Shown here piece by piece: positions 54,685-63,508 of a stretch of DNA of 64,000 nt. This stretch comes from Devosia sp. (GTDB lineage: Bacteria > Pseudomonadota > Alphaproteobacteria > Rhizobiales > Devosiaceae). The notes beneath the pieces are model-generated. The model was not told the DNA's origin. It made no database searches and saw nothing but the letters and a program-made list of their open reading frames with translations. How positions within the stretch are numbered: position 1 is the stretch's first letter; every line of letters begins with the position of its first letter. The stretch spans positions 146,427 to 210,426 of the forward strand of contig NZ_JAFKHE010000017.1 in NCBI RefSeq assembly GCF_017307495.1, read 5' to 3'. A program made the translations under genes and the position numbers.

Positions 54685-55704
54685 ATGGATATGCTGCTTA
54701 GTGCCCTGACCGGCGATTTTCTCGGTACCCCTGTCTATTTCTGGGTGGCGTTCCTGACCATCGTGGTCGGATTGCTGGTCTTCGACCTGGGCATCCTCAA
54801 CCGCAACGAGCACGAAATCTCCACCAAGGAGAGCCTGACGCTCTATGCCGGCTACGTGCTCGTGGCGGCGTTGTTCGGTGTCTGGGTGTGGTTCAGCCGA
54901 GGCGCCGAGGCCGGCCTCGAATTCTACACCGGCTACCTGATCGAGCAGAGCCTCGCGATGGACAACATGTTCGTCATCGCGACGATCTTCGGCTTCCTCG
55001 CGATCCCCCGGCTCTACCAGCACCGCGTGCTGTTCTGGGGCATCCTGGGCGTGATCGTATTCCGGGCCATCCTGATCGGCCTGGGCGCGGCGCTGGTCCA
55101 CTCGTTCAACTGGGTGCTGGTGCTGTTCGGCGGCTTCCTGATCTTCACTGGCGTCAGGATGTTTTCGCACAAGGACGAACAGGCCGATATCGAGGCCAAT
55201 CCGATCTTCATGTTCCTGCGCAAGCATTTCCGCATCTCGCCCAATCTGGACGGCCGGCGATTCCTGACGCGGATGATGGACAGCAAGACGGGCAAGCTGG
55301 TGACGGTTCTCACGCCACTGGGCGTGGCGCTGATCATGGTAGAGACAGTCGACCTGATCTTCGCGGTCGACTCGGTCCCCGCCGTGTTCGCGGTGACGCA
55401 GGATACGTTCATCGTCTACACCTCCAACATCTTCGCGATCCTGGGCCTGCGTGCGCTCTACTTCGCGCTGGCCGCGGCGATGAACCGGTTCCGCTACCTG
55501 CAGATTTCGCTGGCAATCGTGCTGGTGCTGATCGGACTCAAGGTGGCGCTGGTGCCGTTCGGCGTGAAGATCGACACGCTGCTGTCGCTGCTGGTGACAC
55601 TGGGCGTACTGGCTGGCGGCGTGCTGTACTCGCTGTGGAAGACGCGCGGTGAGCGGGACATCAGCGCCGCCGAGCATCCCGAGCAGGGACGGCTCGAGCC
55701 CTAG
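54685..55704 (+). CDS. TerC/Alx family membrane protein
   Basis: A 339-aa inner-membrane protein with about nine TM segments. Family signatures are FWVAFLTIVVGLLVFDLGILNR near residue 17, the acidic EQSLAMDNMFVIATIFGFL near 86, and DSVPAVFAVTQDTFIVYTSNIFAILGLRALYF near 229 (in parts). Alx/TerC proteins are linked to metal (manganese) efflux. ATG 54685 is chosen over 54670 because GGAGAGG is 6 nt upstream. I saw no manganese (yybP-ykoY) riboswitch. The stop overlaps the convergent SRAP gene by 4 nt. Confidence 0.92.
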   Translation: MDMLLSALTGDFLGTPVYFWVAFLTIVVGLLVFDLGILNRNEHEISTKESLTLYAGYVLVAALFGVWVWFSRGAEAGLEFYTGYLIEQSLAMDNMFVIATIFGFLAIPRLYQHRVLFWGILGVIVFRAILIGLGAALVHSFNWVLVLFGGFLIFTGVRMFSHKDEQADIEANPIFMFLRKHFRISPNLDGRRFLTRMMDSKTGKLVTVLTPLGVALIMVETVDLIFAVDSVPAVFAVTQDTFIVYTSNIFAILGLRALYFALAAAMNRFRYLQISLAIVLVLIGLKVALVPFGVKIDTLLSLLVTLGVLAGGVLYSLWKTRGERDISAAEHPEQGRLEP

Positions 55705-56279
55705 GGCCGGACGATCTCGACGGTGAGAGTGCCTTCGGGGAGCGGGACGAGCAGTTCCGCTTCCGGCTTCGTCAGGAACAACCAATGAGCCCATTGCTCC
55801 GGGCGCAGGACGCAGACCTGGCGGTCGTGGATCGGAGCGATGTCAGGCCCGGGGGCGGTGGTGAGCAGGGTAAAGCTTAGGGCGCCCTCGTCGTCCTCGC
55901 TCCATAGCCCCGCGATCCCCATCACCGGCGAATCCTTGAGGCGGAAGCGGTGCTTGGTCTTGGGCGATTTCGAGCCGGTGAACTCGAAGAAACCGGAGAG
56001 GACAATGACGCAGCGCCTCGACTCGTCGAAGTGGCGGTTGTCCGAGCGGAAGTTGAAGACGGGTGGCGCCTTGGGACGCGAGGCCGGCCAGCCGAAGCGC
56101 ATCAGCACAAGTTTCGCGCCGTTGCCGGCGGCGCGCAGCACCGGGCCCATGTCGCCGATGCGGATTTCGGCTCTCGGCAGGTCGGATTCGGACTCCGAGT
56201 CGGGTGTCACCAGTTCCGCGGCGCGAATGGCGTCGCGGTACTGCGCGTAGGTCACCTGCTGCTCGTAGGCGTTGCACAT
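55701..56279 (-). CDS. yedK: SRAP (YedK/HMCES) family protein
   Basis: A 192-aa protein that should crosslink abasic sites in single-stranded DNA through its second residue. The set C2 (MCNAYE), N76 (FNFRSDNRHF), E99 (SGFFEFT) and H151 (APIHDRQVC) corresponds to the Cys/Asn/Glu/His of the family. The initiator Met must be removed to expose Cys2; map at the window start encodes such an aminopeptidase. It converges on terC with a 4-nt overlap. GC-rich and short relative to E. coli YedK (222 aa), but complete. Confidence 0.92.
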   Translation of the reverse strand: MCNAYEQQVTYAQYRDAIRAAELVTPDSESESDLPRAEIRIGDMGPVLRAAGNGAKLVLMRFGWPASRPKAPPVFNFRSDNRHFDESRRCVIVLSGFFEFTGSKSPKTKHRFRLKDSPVMGIAGLWSEDDEGALSFTLLTTAPGPDIAPIHDRQVCVLRPEQWAHWLFLTKPEAELLVPLPEGTLTVEIVRP

Positions 56280-56346
56280 GCCGCCAGCCTAGCCGGTTGA
56301 ACGCCGATGGTCGAACGGCAACCCTTCGAACCATGGCGAGGGCGGC

Positions 56347-57369
56347 TCAGCGCCAGCCGAGTGCCGGGGCCACGTGCTTGAGGATGCTCTCGATGACATG
56401 GGCGTTGTAGGCGACGCCCAATTGGTTCGGCACGGTGAGCAGCAGCGTGTCCGCCGCCTTGATAGCCTCGTCATCCGCCAGCTGCTTGATCAGTTCGTCC
56501 GGCTCGGCCGCGTAGCTGCGGCCGAAGACGGCCTGCTTGCCCGGCTCGATATAGCCGAAGTGGTCCTGGCTGTCGCCCGGGCCGCCGAAGTACCTGCGGT
56601 CGAGCTCGTTGACGATGGCGAAGATGCTGCGGCTCACGGACACGCGCGGCGTCCGCTCGTGGCCGGCATCGGCCCAAGCCTTGCGATAGGCTGCGATCTG
56701 CTCGGCCTGCTGGATGTGGAACGGCTTGTCGGACTCGGCCATGACAAGGGTCGAGCTTTGCAGGTTGACGCCAAGCCTGGCGGCCCACTCTGCCGTGGGG
56801 GTTGTCGCAGCGCCCCACCAGATGCGGTCGCGCAGGCCGGCCGAATACGGCTCGAGGCGCAACAGGCCGGGCGGATTGGGGAACATCGGACGCGGATTGG
56901 GCTGGGCAAAGCCCTTGCCCTGGATGACGTCGAGGAAAACCTCGGCATGTCGACGCGCCATGTCCGCATCAGTCTCACCTTCGGCGGGGGCGTAGCCGAA
57001 ATGGCGCCAGCCATCGATCACTTGTTCCGGCGAACCGCGGCTGATGCCGAGCTGGAGCCGGCCACCGGAGATGAGGTCAGCCGAGCCGGCATCCTCGGCC
57101 ATGTAGAGCGGGTTCTCGTAGCGCATGTCGATGACCGCGGTACCGATCTCGATGCGGCTGGTCCGTGCGCCGACCGCGGCAAGCAACGGGAAGGGCGAGC
57201 CGAGCTGCCGCGCGAAGTGGTGGACGCGAAAGTAGGCTCCATCTGCACCGAGTTCTTCAGCGGCAACGGCCAGGTCGATGGACTGCAGCAGGGTGTCAGA
57301 GGCCGAGCGGGTCTCGGAATGCGGCGAGGGGGTCCAGTGGCCGAAGGAGAGGAAGCCGATCTTTTTCAT
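56347..57369 (-). CDS. LLM class flavin-dependent oxidoreductase
   Basis: A 340-aa luciferase-like monooxygenase. The N-terminus KKIGFLSFGHWTPSPHSETRSASDTLLQSID and AEELGADGAYFRVHHF, then RIEIGTAVIDMRYENPLYMAEDAGSADLISGGRLQLGISRGS (in parts across residues 70-112), match the TIM barrel family. FMN or F420 use cannot be told apart from sequence alone, but FMN is likely in this group. Substrate is unknown. ATG 57369 is chosen because the extension to 57435 lacks family likeness. Confidence 0.9.
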   Translation of the reverse strand: MKKIGFLSFGHWTPSPHSETRSASDTLLQSIDLAVAAEELGADGAYFRVHHFARQLGSPFPLLAAVGARTSRIEIGTAVIDMRYENPLYMAEDAGSADLISGGRLQLGISRGSPEQVIDGWRHFGYAPAEGETDADMARRHAEVFLDVIQGKGFAQPNPRPMFPNPPGLLRLEPYSAGLRDRIWWGAATTPTAEWAARLGVNLQSSTLVMAESDKPFHIQQAEQIAAYRKAWADAGHERTPRVSVSRSIFAIVNELDRRYFGGPGDSQDHFGYIEPGKQAVFGRSYAAEPDELIKQLADDEAIKAADTLLLTVPNQLGVAYNAHVIESILKHVAPALGWR

Positions 57370-57519
57370 GGCGATCGCCTGGAGATTGGTTGCGGGAAAG
57401 CGATGGCGGTACTCCTTTTCCCGGCCATCCGCCACCCGCGTTCGAGGATGGCTGGGCTGCTGTCATCCACGGGTCATGCATGGTCGCTAGTCACATGCAA
57501 ATTCCTGCTAGAGGCGAAA

Positions 57520-58344
57520 ATGACACTGAAATTCATCGTGATGAGCGACCTGCACCTGGTGCCCGAGGGCGAACTGTCGATGACGCTCGATGCCGGTGCG
57601 CGGCTTGAAGCGGCTGTCGACAACGTGATCGCGCGCTATGGTGATGCCGACTTCTGCATTGTCGCCGGCGACCTGGCGGACCTGGGGCAGACGGCGGCCT
57701 ATGAGCGGCTGCAGCGTATCATCGAGCGGATGCCGATCCCCGTGCACATCACGCTCGGCAACCATGACGACCGGTCGACCTTCCTCGACGTGTTCGGCGC
57801 CGGCCATGCGGCCGATACGGGCAAGGTCGACAAGGTGATCGACAGCAAGGGCTATCGGGTCATCGTGCTCGACAGCGCCGAGCCTGGCCGCGTCGATGGC
57901 GTGCTCGAGGCCGAGCAGATCGACTGGCTCAAGGCACGCCTGGCCGAAGCCGCGGACCGTCCGGTGATCGTGGTGCTGCATCACAACGCCAACGCCCTGC
58001 ACATCGCGTCGGACGACATCCGCATCCTGGAACCCGACGCGTTCATCGAGGCGCTGAAGACACATCCCGATATCCGCCAGGTCATCGCTGGGCACGTCCA
58101 CCTGACCTCGACGGCGAACTATCGCGGCTTGCCGTTCACGACGCTGGCGGGCGGGCACTACTCGGTCGGCTTCAACGTCGACCAACCCACGGCGCCCTTC
58201 CGCCGCCTGACCGGGCCGGGCCAGATGGCTGTCATCATCGGCACCGAGGACCGGACCACGGTGCTGTTCGAGGACTTCATCGACGGCAACGCCGAAATCG
58301 CGCTGGCGCCGCGGAAGCGGGCGGAAGACTTCGAGGCGGCGTAG
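57520..58344 (+). CDS. metallophosphoesterase, CpdA/GpdQ type
   Basis: A 274-aa calcineurin-like phosphodiesterase. Metal ligands follow the family order: DLHL (D10, H12), GDLADLG (D51), GNHDDRS (N82, H83), HHNANALH near residue 155, and GHVHLTST near 191 (GHxH). Related enzymes hydrolyse 3',5'-cAMP or glycerophosphodiesters; either is possible. GAGG precedes ATG 57520. It is divergent from the LLM gene. Confidence 0.9.
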   Translation: MTLKFIVMSDLHLVPEGELSMTLDAGARLEAAVDNVIARYGDADFCIVAGDLADLGQTAAYERLQRIIERMPIPVHITLGNHDDRSTFLDVFGAGHAADTGKVDKVIDSKGYRVIVLDSAEPGRVDGVLEAEQIDWLKARLAEAADRPVIVVLHHNANALHIASDDIRILEPDAFIEALKTHPDIRQVIAGHVHLTSTANYRGLPFTTLAGGHYSVGFNVDQPTAPFRRLTGPGQMAVIIGTEDRTTVLFEDFIDGNAEIALAPRKRAEDFEAA

Positions 58345-58394
58345 CCAACGAAAATCGCGAAGCTCCCGGATCTGTCCCCGGGAGCTTCACTGGA

Positions 58395-59621
58395 TCAGGC
58401 GGGCTGCATCTGGCTGGGCCGATCGCCTTCGTCGCGCGTGGCTGGCGGGAAGGCGAGGGCCATGGCGGCCGCCGCGATACCGACCGCCGCCGAGGCGATG
58501 TAGAGCCAGTGATACGTGCCGAACGTGTCGTAGAGCCAGCCCCCACCGACTGGTCCGAACGCCATGCCGATGCTAGAGGTCATGGTAGCGGCGCCGAGCA
58601 CGGTGCCGAGCAGGCGGGGCGGGAAATACTCCCGCGCCAGCACCGCATAGAGCGGCATGACCCCCCCGTACGCGAGCCCGAGTACCGAGGCCAGCATGTA
58701 GAACTGCGTGATCTCGCTGAGATAGATGTAGGCGTAGATGCCCACCGCCTGCAGCGCGAGGCCGGCGACGATCACCTTGCGCACGCCGATCCGGTCGGCG
58801 AGCGTGCCGAACAGGATGCGGCCGAACAAGCCGGCGACGCCTTCGATGGCGTAGATGCCGGTGGCGGCGGTCAGCGTCGCGCCGCAGATCATGGCGTAGC
58901 TGACGGTGTGGAAGATCGGGCCGGAGTGGGCGGCGCAGCAGAGAAAGAAGGTACCGGCGAGGACGAGGAACTGCGGGGTCCGCAGAACGGCAAAGCCGGA
59001 CTGCTCCCCGGCGACGGGCGCAGCAGCGCCGGCGGCAGGGGCCGGAACATCGGTAGCGCCGGGAGCGCGGCGGATGAGGAGCGCGACGGGGACCACTACG
59101 ACCATGGCGCCGACAGCGATCCAGAACATCGCGGCGCGCCAGCCGATTGTCTCGATCAGATAGCCCGCCAGCGGACTCATCGTCATCGGCGCGATGCCGC
59201 CGCCGACCGAGACGAGCGAAACCGCAAGGCTGCGGTTCTTGTCGAACCAGCCCAGGGTTGCCGAGATGATGGGCGCGAAGAACGCGCCGCCCGAGGCACC
59301 GACGAGGCCGCCATAGGCGAACTGGAAGACGACGAGATCGCGCGTCTGGCTCGCGAGAACAAGGCCTGCGCCGAGCAGGGCGGCGGCCATCAGCACCACC
59401 GGCCTGGCCCCGATGCGGTCACTCAGCGTGCCCCAGCCGAAACCGGCAAACCCCATGACGATGAAGCCGACCGTCATCGCGCCGGAGATGCCGGCACGGG
59501 TCCAGCCAGTCTCCTCGGCGATCGGCTGCAGATAGACGGGCAGCGCGAACATCGCTCCCATGGCAACACAGGTGATGATGGCGCCGGCGGCGACGACCAC
59601 CCAGCCGTAGCGGTTTCCCAT
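58395..59621 (-). CDS. MFS transporter (monocarboxylate/OFA-like)
   Basis: A 408-aa twelve-TM carrier. The loop GWGTLSDRIGARPVVLMAAALL near residues 62-83 and its counterpart GRILFGTLADRIGVRKVIVAG near 269-289 are the MFS motif-A pair. The proline-alanine-rich central loop (about residues 198-215) separates the halves. The sequence resembles oxalate/formate and monocarboxylate carriers, so a small organic acid is plausible. ATG 59621 has AGGAAGAG upstream; the frame to 59942 crosses an A+T-rich promoter region with a repeat. Confidence 0.9.
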   Translation of the reverse strand: MGNRYGWVVVAAGAIITCVAMGAMFALPVYLQPIAEETGWTRAGISGAMTVGFIVMGFAGFGWGTLSDRIGARPVVLMAAALLGAGLVLASQTRDLVVFQFAYGGLVGASGGAFFAPIISATLGWFDKNRSLAVSLVSVGGGIAPMTMSPLAGYLIETIGWRAAMFWIAVGAMVVVVPVALLIRRAPGATDVPAPAAGAAAPVAGEQSGFAVLRTPQFLVLAGTFFLCCAAHSGPIFHTVSYAMICGATLTAATGIYAIEGVAGLFGRILFGTLADRIGVRKVIVAGLALQAVGIYAYIYLSEITQFYMLASVLGLAYGGVMPLYAVLAREYFPPRLLGTVLGAATMTSSIGMAFGPVGGGWLYDTFGTYHWLYIASAAVGIAAAAMALAFPPATRDEGDRPSQMQPA

Positions 59622-59728
59622 TTTGCTCTTCCTCCCCTTCGGCATTCTGTGTCCTAGACGAACGAGAGGCGAGCATTTCGACAGACGGCCCGCAGGATAG
59701 ATTGCCTGCGCGATCCGTACAGGCTGCC

Positions 59729-59751
59729 AATGCTTAAGTAAATGCTTTACT
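59729..59751. promoter_or_regulatory. candidate operator upstream of MFS gene
   Basis: AGTAAATGCTTTACT (59737-59751) is a perfect 6-bp inverted repeat with a TGC centre, overlapping two direct copies of AATGCTT at 59729-59735 and 59741-59747. It is locally A+T-rich and lies about 110 nt upstream of the MFS start. Confidence 0.45.
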
Positions 59752-59860
59752 ATTTGCGCCCGCACACTTGTGGTACGTCGGGCCACGATGCTGCGGCCGC
59801 GGCCCGGACCCACTGCACTCCCGATCGGGGGGAGGGAGCGGTGCCCCTCGCCCGAGTGGT

Positions 59861-60280
59861 TCAGCCGTTCCCGGCGGCACCGATATTGACCATCCAGGGG
59901 GTGCCGAACCTGTCGGTGAGCATGCCGAAGCTGTCGCCCCATGGCGCCTTGGCGAGCGGCATCATAACGGTGCCGCCGTCGGCCAACTTGTTCCAGTAGC
60001 CGCGAAGCTCATCCTCCGCGTCGCCGCTCAGCGAGACGGTGATGGTGTTTCCCGGGTTGGACTGGACGCCGGGCGGGGTGTCGGAGGCCATGATCCAGTA
60101 GCCGGACGGAGAGACCAACTGGGCATGCATGATCTTGTCCTTGTCGGCGGGCTCGTGCGGCATGCCACCCTCGGCGAAGGTGCTCATGGTGAGCTCGCCG
60201 CCAAACACGGAGTGATAGAACTGGATGGCCTCGCGGGCATTGCCGTTGAAGTTCAGGTAGGGGTTGAGGCGCGTAGGCAT
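59861..60280 (-). CDS. PhnB-like VOC family protein
   Basis: A 139-aa glyoxalase-fold protein of the PhnB/YjdN type: LNPYLNFNGNAREAIQFYHSVFGGEL at the start, IMHAQLVSPSGYWIMASDTPPG near residue 50, and APWGDSFGMLTDRFGTPWMVNI at the end. Metal-binding residues are not fully conserved, as usual in PhnB-like proteins; the function is unknown. GGAGGAG precedes ATG 60280. Confidence 0.9.
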   Translation of the reverse strand: MPTRLNPYLNFNGNAREAIQFYHSVFGGELTMSTFAEGGMPHEPADKDKIMHAQLVSPSGYWIMASDTPPGVQSNPGNTITVSLSGDAEDELRGYWNKLADGGTVMMPLAKAPWGDSFGMLTDRFGTPWMVNIGAAGNG

Positions 60281-60382
60281 GGTAACTCCTCCTTCTTGAC
60301 GGGCCGACGCTAGCTACACAGGGTGACCGGAACAAGACTACCTGGCCGTCAGGCAGGATACGCCAGCCGCAAGGGTGCGGGG

Positions 60383-60691
60383 ATGGAACTCGAGTTCACT
60401 GCGGAAGTGATCCATTGGCGCGGACCGGCGCCGTTCTTCTACGCCCGCATTCCCGAGGAGGCAGGGGCGGCAATCAGTCGGGTCCGGAAGGCCGTGACCT
60501 ATGGCTGGGGCGTCATTCCGGTGGAGGCGACGATCAATGGCGTCACCTTCAGGACGTCGCTGTTCCCGAAGGACGGCACGTACCTGCTGCCGCTCCGTGA
60601 TGTGGTGCGTCGGCGGATCGGGGTGACGGTCGACGACCGCGTGGCCGTGGCCATGGTGGTCGGGCGCCCTCCCCGCGAGCCGGACTTGTGA
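60383..60691 (+). CDS. DUF1905 family protein
   Basis: A 102-aa small beta-barrel protein: FTAEVIHWRGPAPFFYARIPEE near residue 4, then YGWGVIPVEATINGVTFRTSLFPKDGTYLLPLRDVVRRRIGV across residues 38-78, the family core. Function is unknown. ATG 60383 (MELEFTAEV) is chosen over 60323. Stops of this gene and the chaC-like gene are 3 nt apart (convergent). Confidence 0.9.
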   Translation: MELEFTAEVIHWRGPAPFFYARIPEEAGAAISRVRKAVTYGWGVIPVEATINGVTFRTSLFPKDGTYLLPLRDVVRRRIGVTVDDRVAVAMVVGRPPREPDL

Positions 60692-60694
60692 GTC

Positions 60695-61399
60695 TCAGGC
60701 GGCGCGGGGCAGGGCGAGGCTGCGGATCTCGCCGGCGACCAGCGCCTGCAGCACCCACAGGTTGCGGTCGCGGATGCCGTGGGCATCCAGTTGCACGACC
60801 GTGTTGTGCAGGTATTGCGCGCCCGAGCCCCAGTGGCCGGCAGCGCGGGCCAGGGTCTGCGCGACGACCTGGGGTGCAAGACGGCCGGCGTAGTTGACGC
60901 CCGAGGGTGAGGCGACGAAGGCGAGGGCGCGGAGCGGGCCCGTAGGGGTCGCAAGATCGAGCCAGCGCGGCACGTTGGTGGGGCGCACGTCATCGGTCTC
61001 GCGAGCGAGCAGCCGCAGCACCTGGTCGAACGGATCGGCATCGGCGAGGCGGTAGGCGAGGCCTGAGCAGGAGCCGCCGCGCTCAAGCGCCATCATCAGC
61101 CCGGGGACCTCGCGGGTGCCGCGCCAGCGGGTGAGGCGCATGCAGAAGCGGCGATGCCAGCCATGGGCGCGGGCGCGGCGGGCCTCGAGGTGCGCAAGTT
61201 CGGGCTTCCAGATCAGCGAGCCGTAGGCGAATAGCCAGAGCGGGCCGGGAGGCCGGTGGGCCAGGACGCGCGCTGCCATGGCGCGCAGTTCGGCCTCGCT
61301 CGGCTCGCGGGTGCCTGGCAGGGGCCCCGGATCGGGTTCGGAGCGCTCGACCAGCGCGACGAGATCGGCGGTCAGTTCCAGCTGGGGACGCGGCGGCAT
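60695..61399 (-). CDS. chaC: ChaC-like gamma-glutamylcyclotransferase
   Basis: A 234-aa enzyme that releases 5-oxoproline from gamma-glutamyl groups, probably of glutathione. The substrate loop WLFAYGSLIWKPEL (about residues 55-68) carries the YGS motif, and the probable catalytic glutamate is in LLARETDDV near residue 133. Length suits the ChaC1/2 family. AGGAG precedes the ATG. Confidence 0.9.
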   Translation of the reverse strand: MPPRPQLELTADLVALVERSEPDPGPLPGTREPSEAELRAMAARVLAHRPPGPLWLFAYGSLIWKPELAHLEARRARAHGWHRRFCMRLTRWRGTREVPGLMMALERGGSCSGLAYRLADADPFDQVLRLLARETDDVRPTNVPRWLDLATPTGPLRALAFVASPSGVNYAGRLAPQVVAQTLARAAGHWGSGAQYLHNTVVQLDAHGIRDRNLWVLQALVAGEIRSLALPRAA

Positions 61400-61487
61400 C
61401 GTCCATCTCCTGCGGCGCCCCCCGCGAGGATGGACGGGATATGCGGGAGCAGCAGGCGCGGATCAAGTGTACCGATGGTGCGGAAGT

Positions 61488-61940
61488 TCAGCTGCCGGTG
61501 CGGCTGGCGACGCCGTTGCCGCCGCGGGCGAGGATCTGCAGCTGATCGTGCGACAGGCGCTTGCGGGGCAGCGCGAAGGGAACCTGCTTGCGGTCCCGGA
61601 GGGCGAAGGTATCGCCTCTGCGGCTTTCGACGATGGTGATGCGGTAGAGCTCGTAGGGCACGCAATTCCAGCTGCCGCCGCGCTCGCCCGCCGCCGGGTC
61701 GTAGCTGCCGGCGCCGTAGCGGAAGCAGATGTCGGCTTCCTCGAATTTCCAGGTGCCGGCCAGCACCGCCTGGTTGCCGGGATGCCAGAGCCAGCTATGG
61801 CCATCGGTGCCGAGGTACTCGACCTGCATGCCCTGTCCGGGCGCGAAGCTCAGTTGCGTCTGGCCGCCGAGGCGAGGGGCGGCGACGGCATGGCCGGCAC
61901 AGGCGACAAGCAGGGTGGCGGCGAGGAGAATCAGGCGCAC
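61488..61940 (-). CDS. secreted hypothetical protein
   Basis: A 150-aa protein I do not recognise. A Sec signal peptide (MRLILLAATLLVACAGHAVA; AGHAVA cleavage more likely than the lipobox-like VACA) precedes a small domain with GTWKFEEADICFRYGAGS and WNCVPYELYRI, giving two cysteines likely to pair. Start is GTG 61940. It stands upstream, on the opposite strand, from the Nudix gene. Confidence 0.7.
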   Translation of the reverse strand: MRLILLAATLLVACAGHAVAAPRLGGQTQLSFAPGQGMQVEYLGTDGHSWLWHPGNQAVLAGTWKFEEADICFRYGAGSYDPAAGERGGSWNCVPYELYRITIVESRRGDTFALRDRKQVPFALPRKRLSHDQLQILARGGNGVASRTGS

Positions 61941-62092
61941 GGCGGAGCCCCGGTGGCAAGGGCGGCAGGAATATGGGGATCGCGCCGGTCGGGCAATCCC
62001 TCGCTGGTGGCGTCCGCCGATGGTGCATGTCGCTTCGGCGGCTGAGGAAACGGCGCTAGGGTGGTGCCGTCGACGACGTTCCGGGGCCCGCC

Positions 62093-62551
62093 ATGCCTGA
62101 AATCTCCGCCGGGATCGTGCTGCATCGCCTCGGTCCGGGGGGGCGCGAAGTGCTGCTGGTCCACCCGGGCGGACCGTTCTGGGCCAAGCGGGACGAGGCG
62201 GCGTGGTCGATCCCCAAGGGGCTGATCGACCCCGGCGAGGTGCGGGAGGCGGCGGCGCGGCGGGAGTTCGCCGAGGAGGTGGGAGCCGTGCCGGAGGGCG
62301 AACTGGTGCCGCTGGGGGAGTTCCGCATCTCGAGCGGCAAGCTCCTCGCGGCGTTTGCGCTTGAGGGCGACTTCGATCCGGCGACGCTCAGGTCGAACGT
62401 GTTCGAGATGGAATGGCCGCCGCACTCGGGGCGCCGGCAGAGCTTCGTCGAGGTGGACCGGGCCGGCTGGTTCGGGCTCGAGGCGGCGCGCAGCAAGCTG
62501 CACATCGGCCAGCGGGTGCTGGTCGATGCGCTGGTCAGGGCGATTGGCTAG
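62093..62551 (+). CDS. Nudix hydrolase
   Basis: A 152-aa Nudix-family hydrolase. The box GX5EX7REUXEEXGU is complete: G43, E49, R57-E58, E61-E62 and G64 (PKGLIDPGEVREAAARREF, then AEEVGA). The N-terminus EISAGIVLHRLGPGGREVLLVHPGG resembles diadenosine-polyphosphate or nucleotide-type hydrolases, but the substrate is open. The ATG begins MPEISAG. Confidence 0.93.
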   Translation: MPEISAGIVLHRLGPGGREVLLVHPGGPFWAKRDEAAWSIPKGLIDPGEVREAAARREFAEEVGAVPEGELVPLGEFRISSGKLLAAFALEGDFDPATLRSNVFEMEWPPHSGRRQSFVEVDRAGWFGLEAARSKLHIGQRVLVDALVRAIG

Positions 62552-62560
62552 GCGTGGCGG

Positions 62561-62803
62561 TCAGCCGGCGCGGGCGAGGGCGGCGGCGATAGCATCCTTG
62601 ATGGCGAGGCGCTGCTTGCGCAGGGCCTGCTCGGTCGCTTCGCTCACGGTATCGAGGCGCGTTTCGGCGCGGTGGACCTTGTCGTTGACGTCGTCATAGT
62701 CGCGCAGCAGCGTCGCAAAGGCCGGGTCGCGCGCCTTGAGCGCGTGGATGGCATCGAGCTGGCCGGGGAATTCGTCGCCGAGGGTATGCGGAGTATTGGA
62801 CAT
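62561..62803 (-). CDS. DUF465 (YdcH) family small protein
   Basis: An 80-aa charged helical protein: FPGQLDAIHALKARDPAFATLLRDYDDVNDKVHRAE then LRKQRLAIKDAIAAALARAG (in parts), matching the YdcH/DUF465 hairpin. Function is unknown. ATG 62803 (MSNTPHTLGDEFP) is chosen over 62845. It is convergent with the Nudix gene. Confidence 0.9.
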   Translation of the reverse strand: MSNTPHTLGDEFPGQLDAIHALKARDPAFATLLRDYDDVNDKVHRAETRLDTVSEATEQALRKQRLAIKDAIAAALARAG

Positions 62804-62899
62804 TCGTGGTTCCTTGCCTAATGGGGCTAGCATCGGCCGGCGCACACCGGATGTCTTTGATTTCGATCAATCTTCCGCCGCCGGGGAGGCGGGACGGGG

Positions 62900-63154
62900 T
62901 CAGCGCCGGGTGATGGCGATGCTGAACGGCTTGCCATCGGCGCCGGCATCGGGCTTGGTGGCCTCGCTCGGCGACAGGTCGGCTTCGTCGACGACCCGCT
63001 CGCTGCCCTCGTCGAGGGGGCGGACGCGATAGAGCAGGGGGCCGCGATCGTGGGGGAGGCAGAACAGCACCTCGCACGGGCCGGCGCGCCGGTTGCTGGT
63101 GCGGGGGGCGGCGCGCAGTTCGACGATCTGGCCGACGCGAAAGCGATGAGTCAT
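62900..63154 (-). CDS. small hypothetical protein (rhizobial type)
   Basis: An 84-aa basic protein: MTHRFRVGQIVELRAAPRTSNRRAGPCEVLFCLPHDRGPLLYRVRPL (in parts), then ERVVDEADLSPSE. The opening VGQIVELR and the RVVDEADL element recur in small conserved rhizobial proteins that look like SH3/Tudor-type barrels; function unknown. GAGAGG precedes ATG 63154. Confidence 0.72.
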   Translation of the reverse strand: MTHRFRVGQIVELRAAPRTSNRRAGPCEVLFCLPHDRGPLLYRVRPLDEGSERVVDEADLSPSEATKPDAGADGKPFSIAITRR

Positions 63155-63176
63155 GTCGTGCCTCTCATGAGAATGA

Positions 63177-63201
63177 GGCCACGGACCTGGGATCCGTGGC
63201 C
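63177..63201 (-). terminator. terminator-like hairpin after cold-shock gene
   Basis: GGCCACGGA (63177-63185) pairs with TCCGTGGCC (63193-63201) as a perfect 9-bp stem with a 7-nt loop. On the minus strand it follows the cold-shock gene by about 34 nt and is succeeded by TCATTCTC. Confidence 0.55.
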
Positions 63202-63235
63202 CCTGAATGTCGGTCCCGACGGGTCGGGGGCGAGC

Positions 63236-63442
63236 TTAGAGCAGTGACAGGTTGGTCGCGGAGACCTTGCCGTCGCGGCCCTTCTCGAGGTCATAGCTGA
63301 CCTTCTGGCCTTCGTTCAGCGTCGACAGGCCCGAGCGCTCGACAGCGGAGATGTGGACGAACGCGTCCTTGCTGCCGTCGTTCGGCTGGATGAAGCCGAA
63401 GCCCTTGGTGGTGTTGAAGAATTTCACGGTGCCCTCGATCAT
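63236..63442 (-). CDS. cspA: CspA-type cold-shock protein
   Basis: A 68-aa single cold-shock domain that binds RNA and single-stranded DNA. RNP1 appears as KGFGFIQ and RNP2 as DAFVHIS, in VKFFNTTKGFGFIQ and SKDAFVHISAVERSG; the C-terminus is KVSYDLEKGRDGKVSATNL. ATG 63442 begins MIEGTVKFFN. The upstream leader (63443 to about 63520) includes a hairpin (63497-63518 region, TGGCA/TGCCA core) of the sort found in cold-shock 5' UTRs, though no known thermosensor motif is recognisable. Confidence 0.95.
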   Translation of the reverse strand: MIEGTVKFFNTTKGFGFIQPNDGSKDAFVHISAVERSGLSTLNEGQKVSYDLEKGRDGKVSATNLSLL

Positions 63443-63508
63443 TTGAGGCGCCTTTCTTGATATGTGGCGAGAGCACGAGTGCAAACGCCCGTTCCCGGCT
63501 GGCAACAT

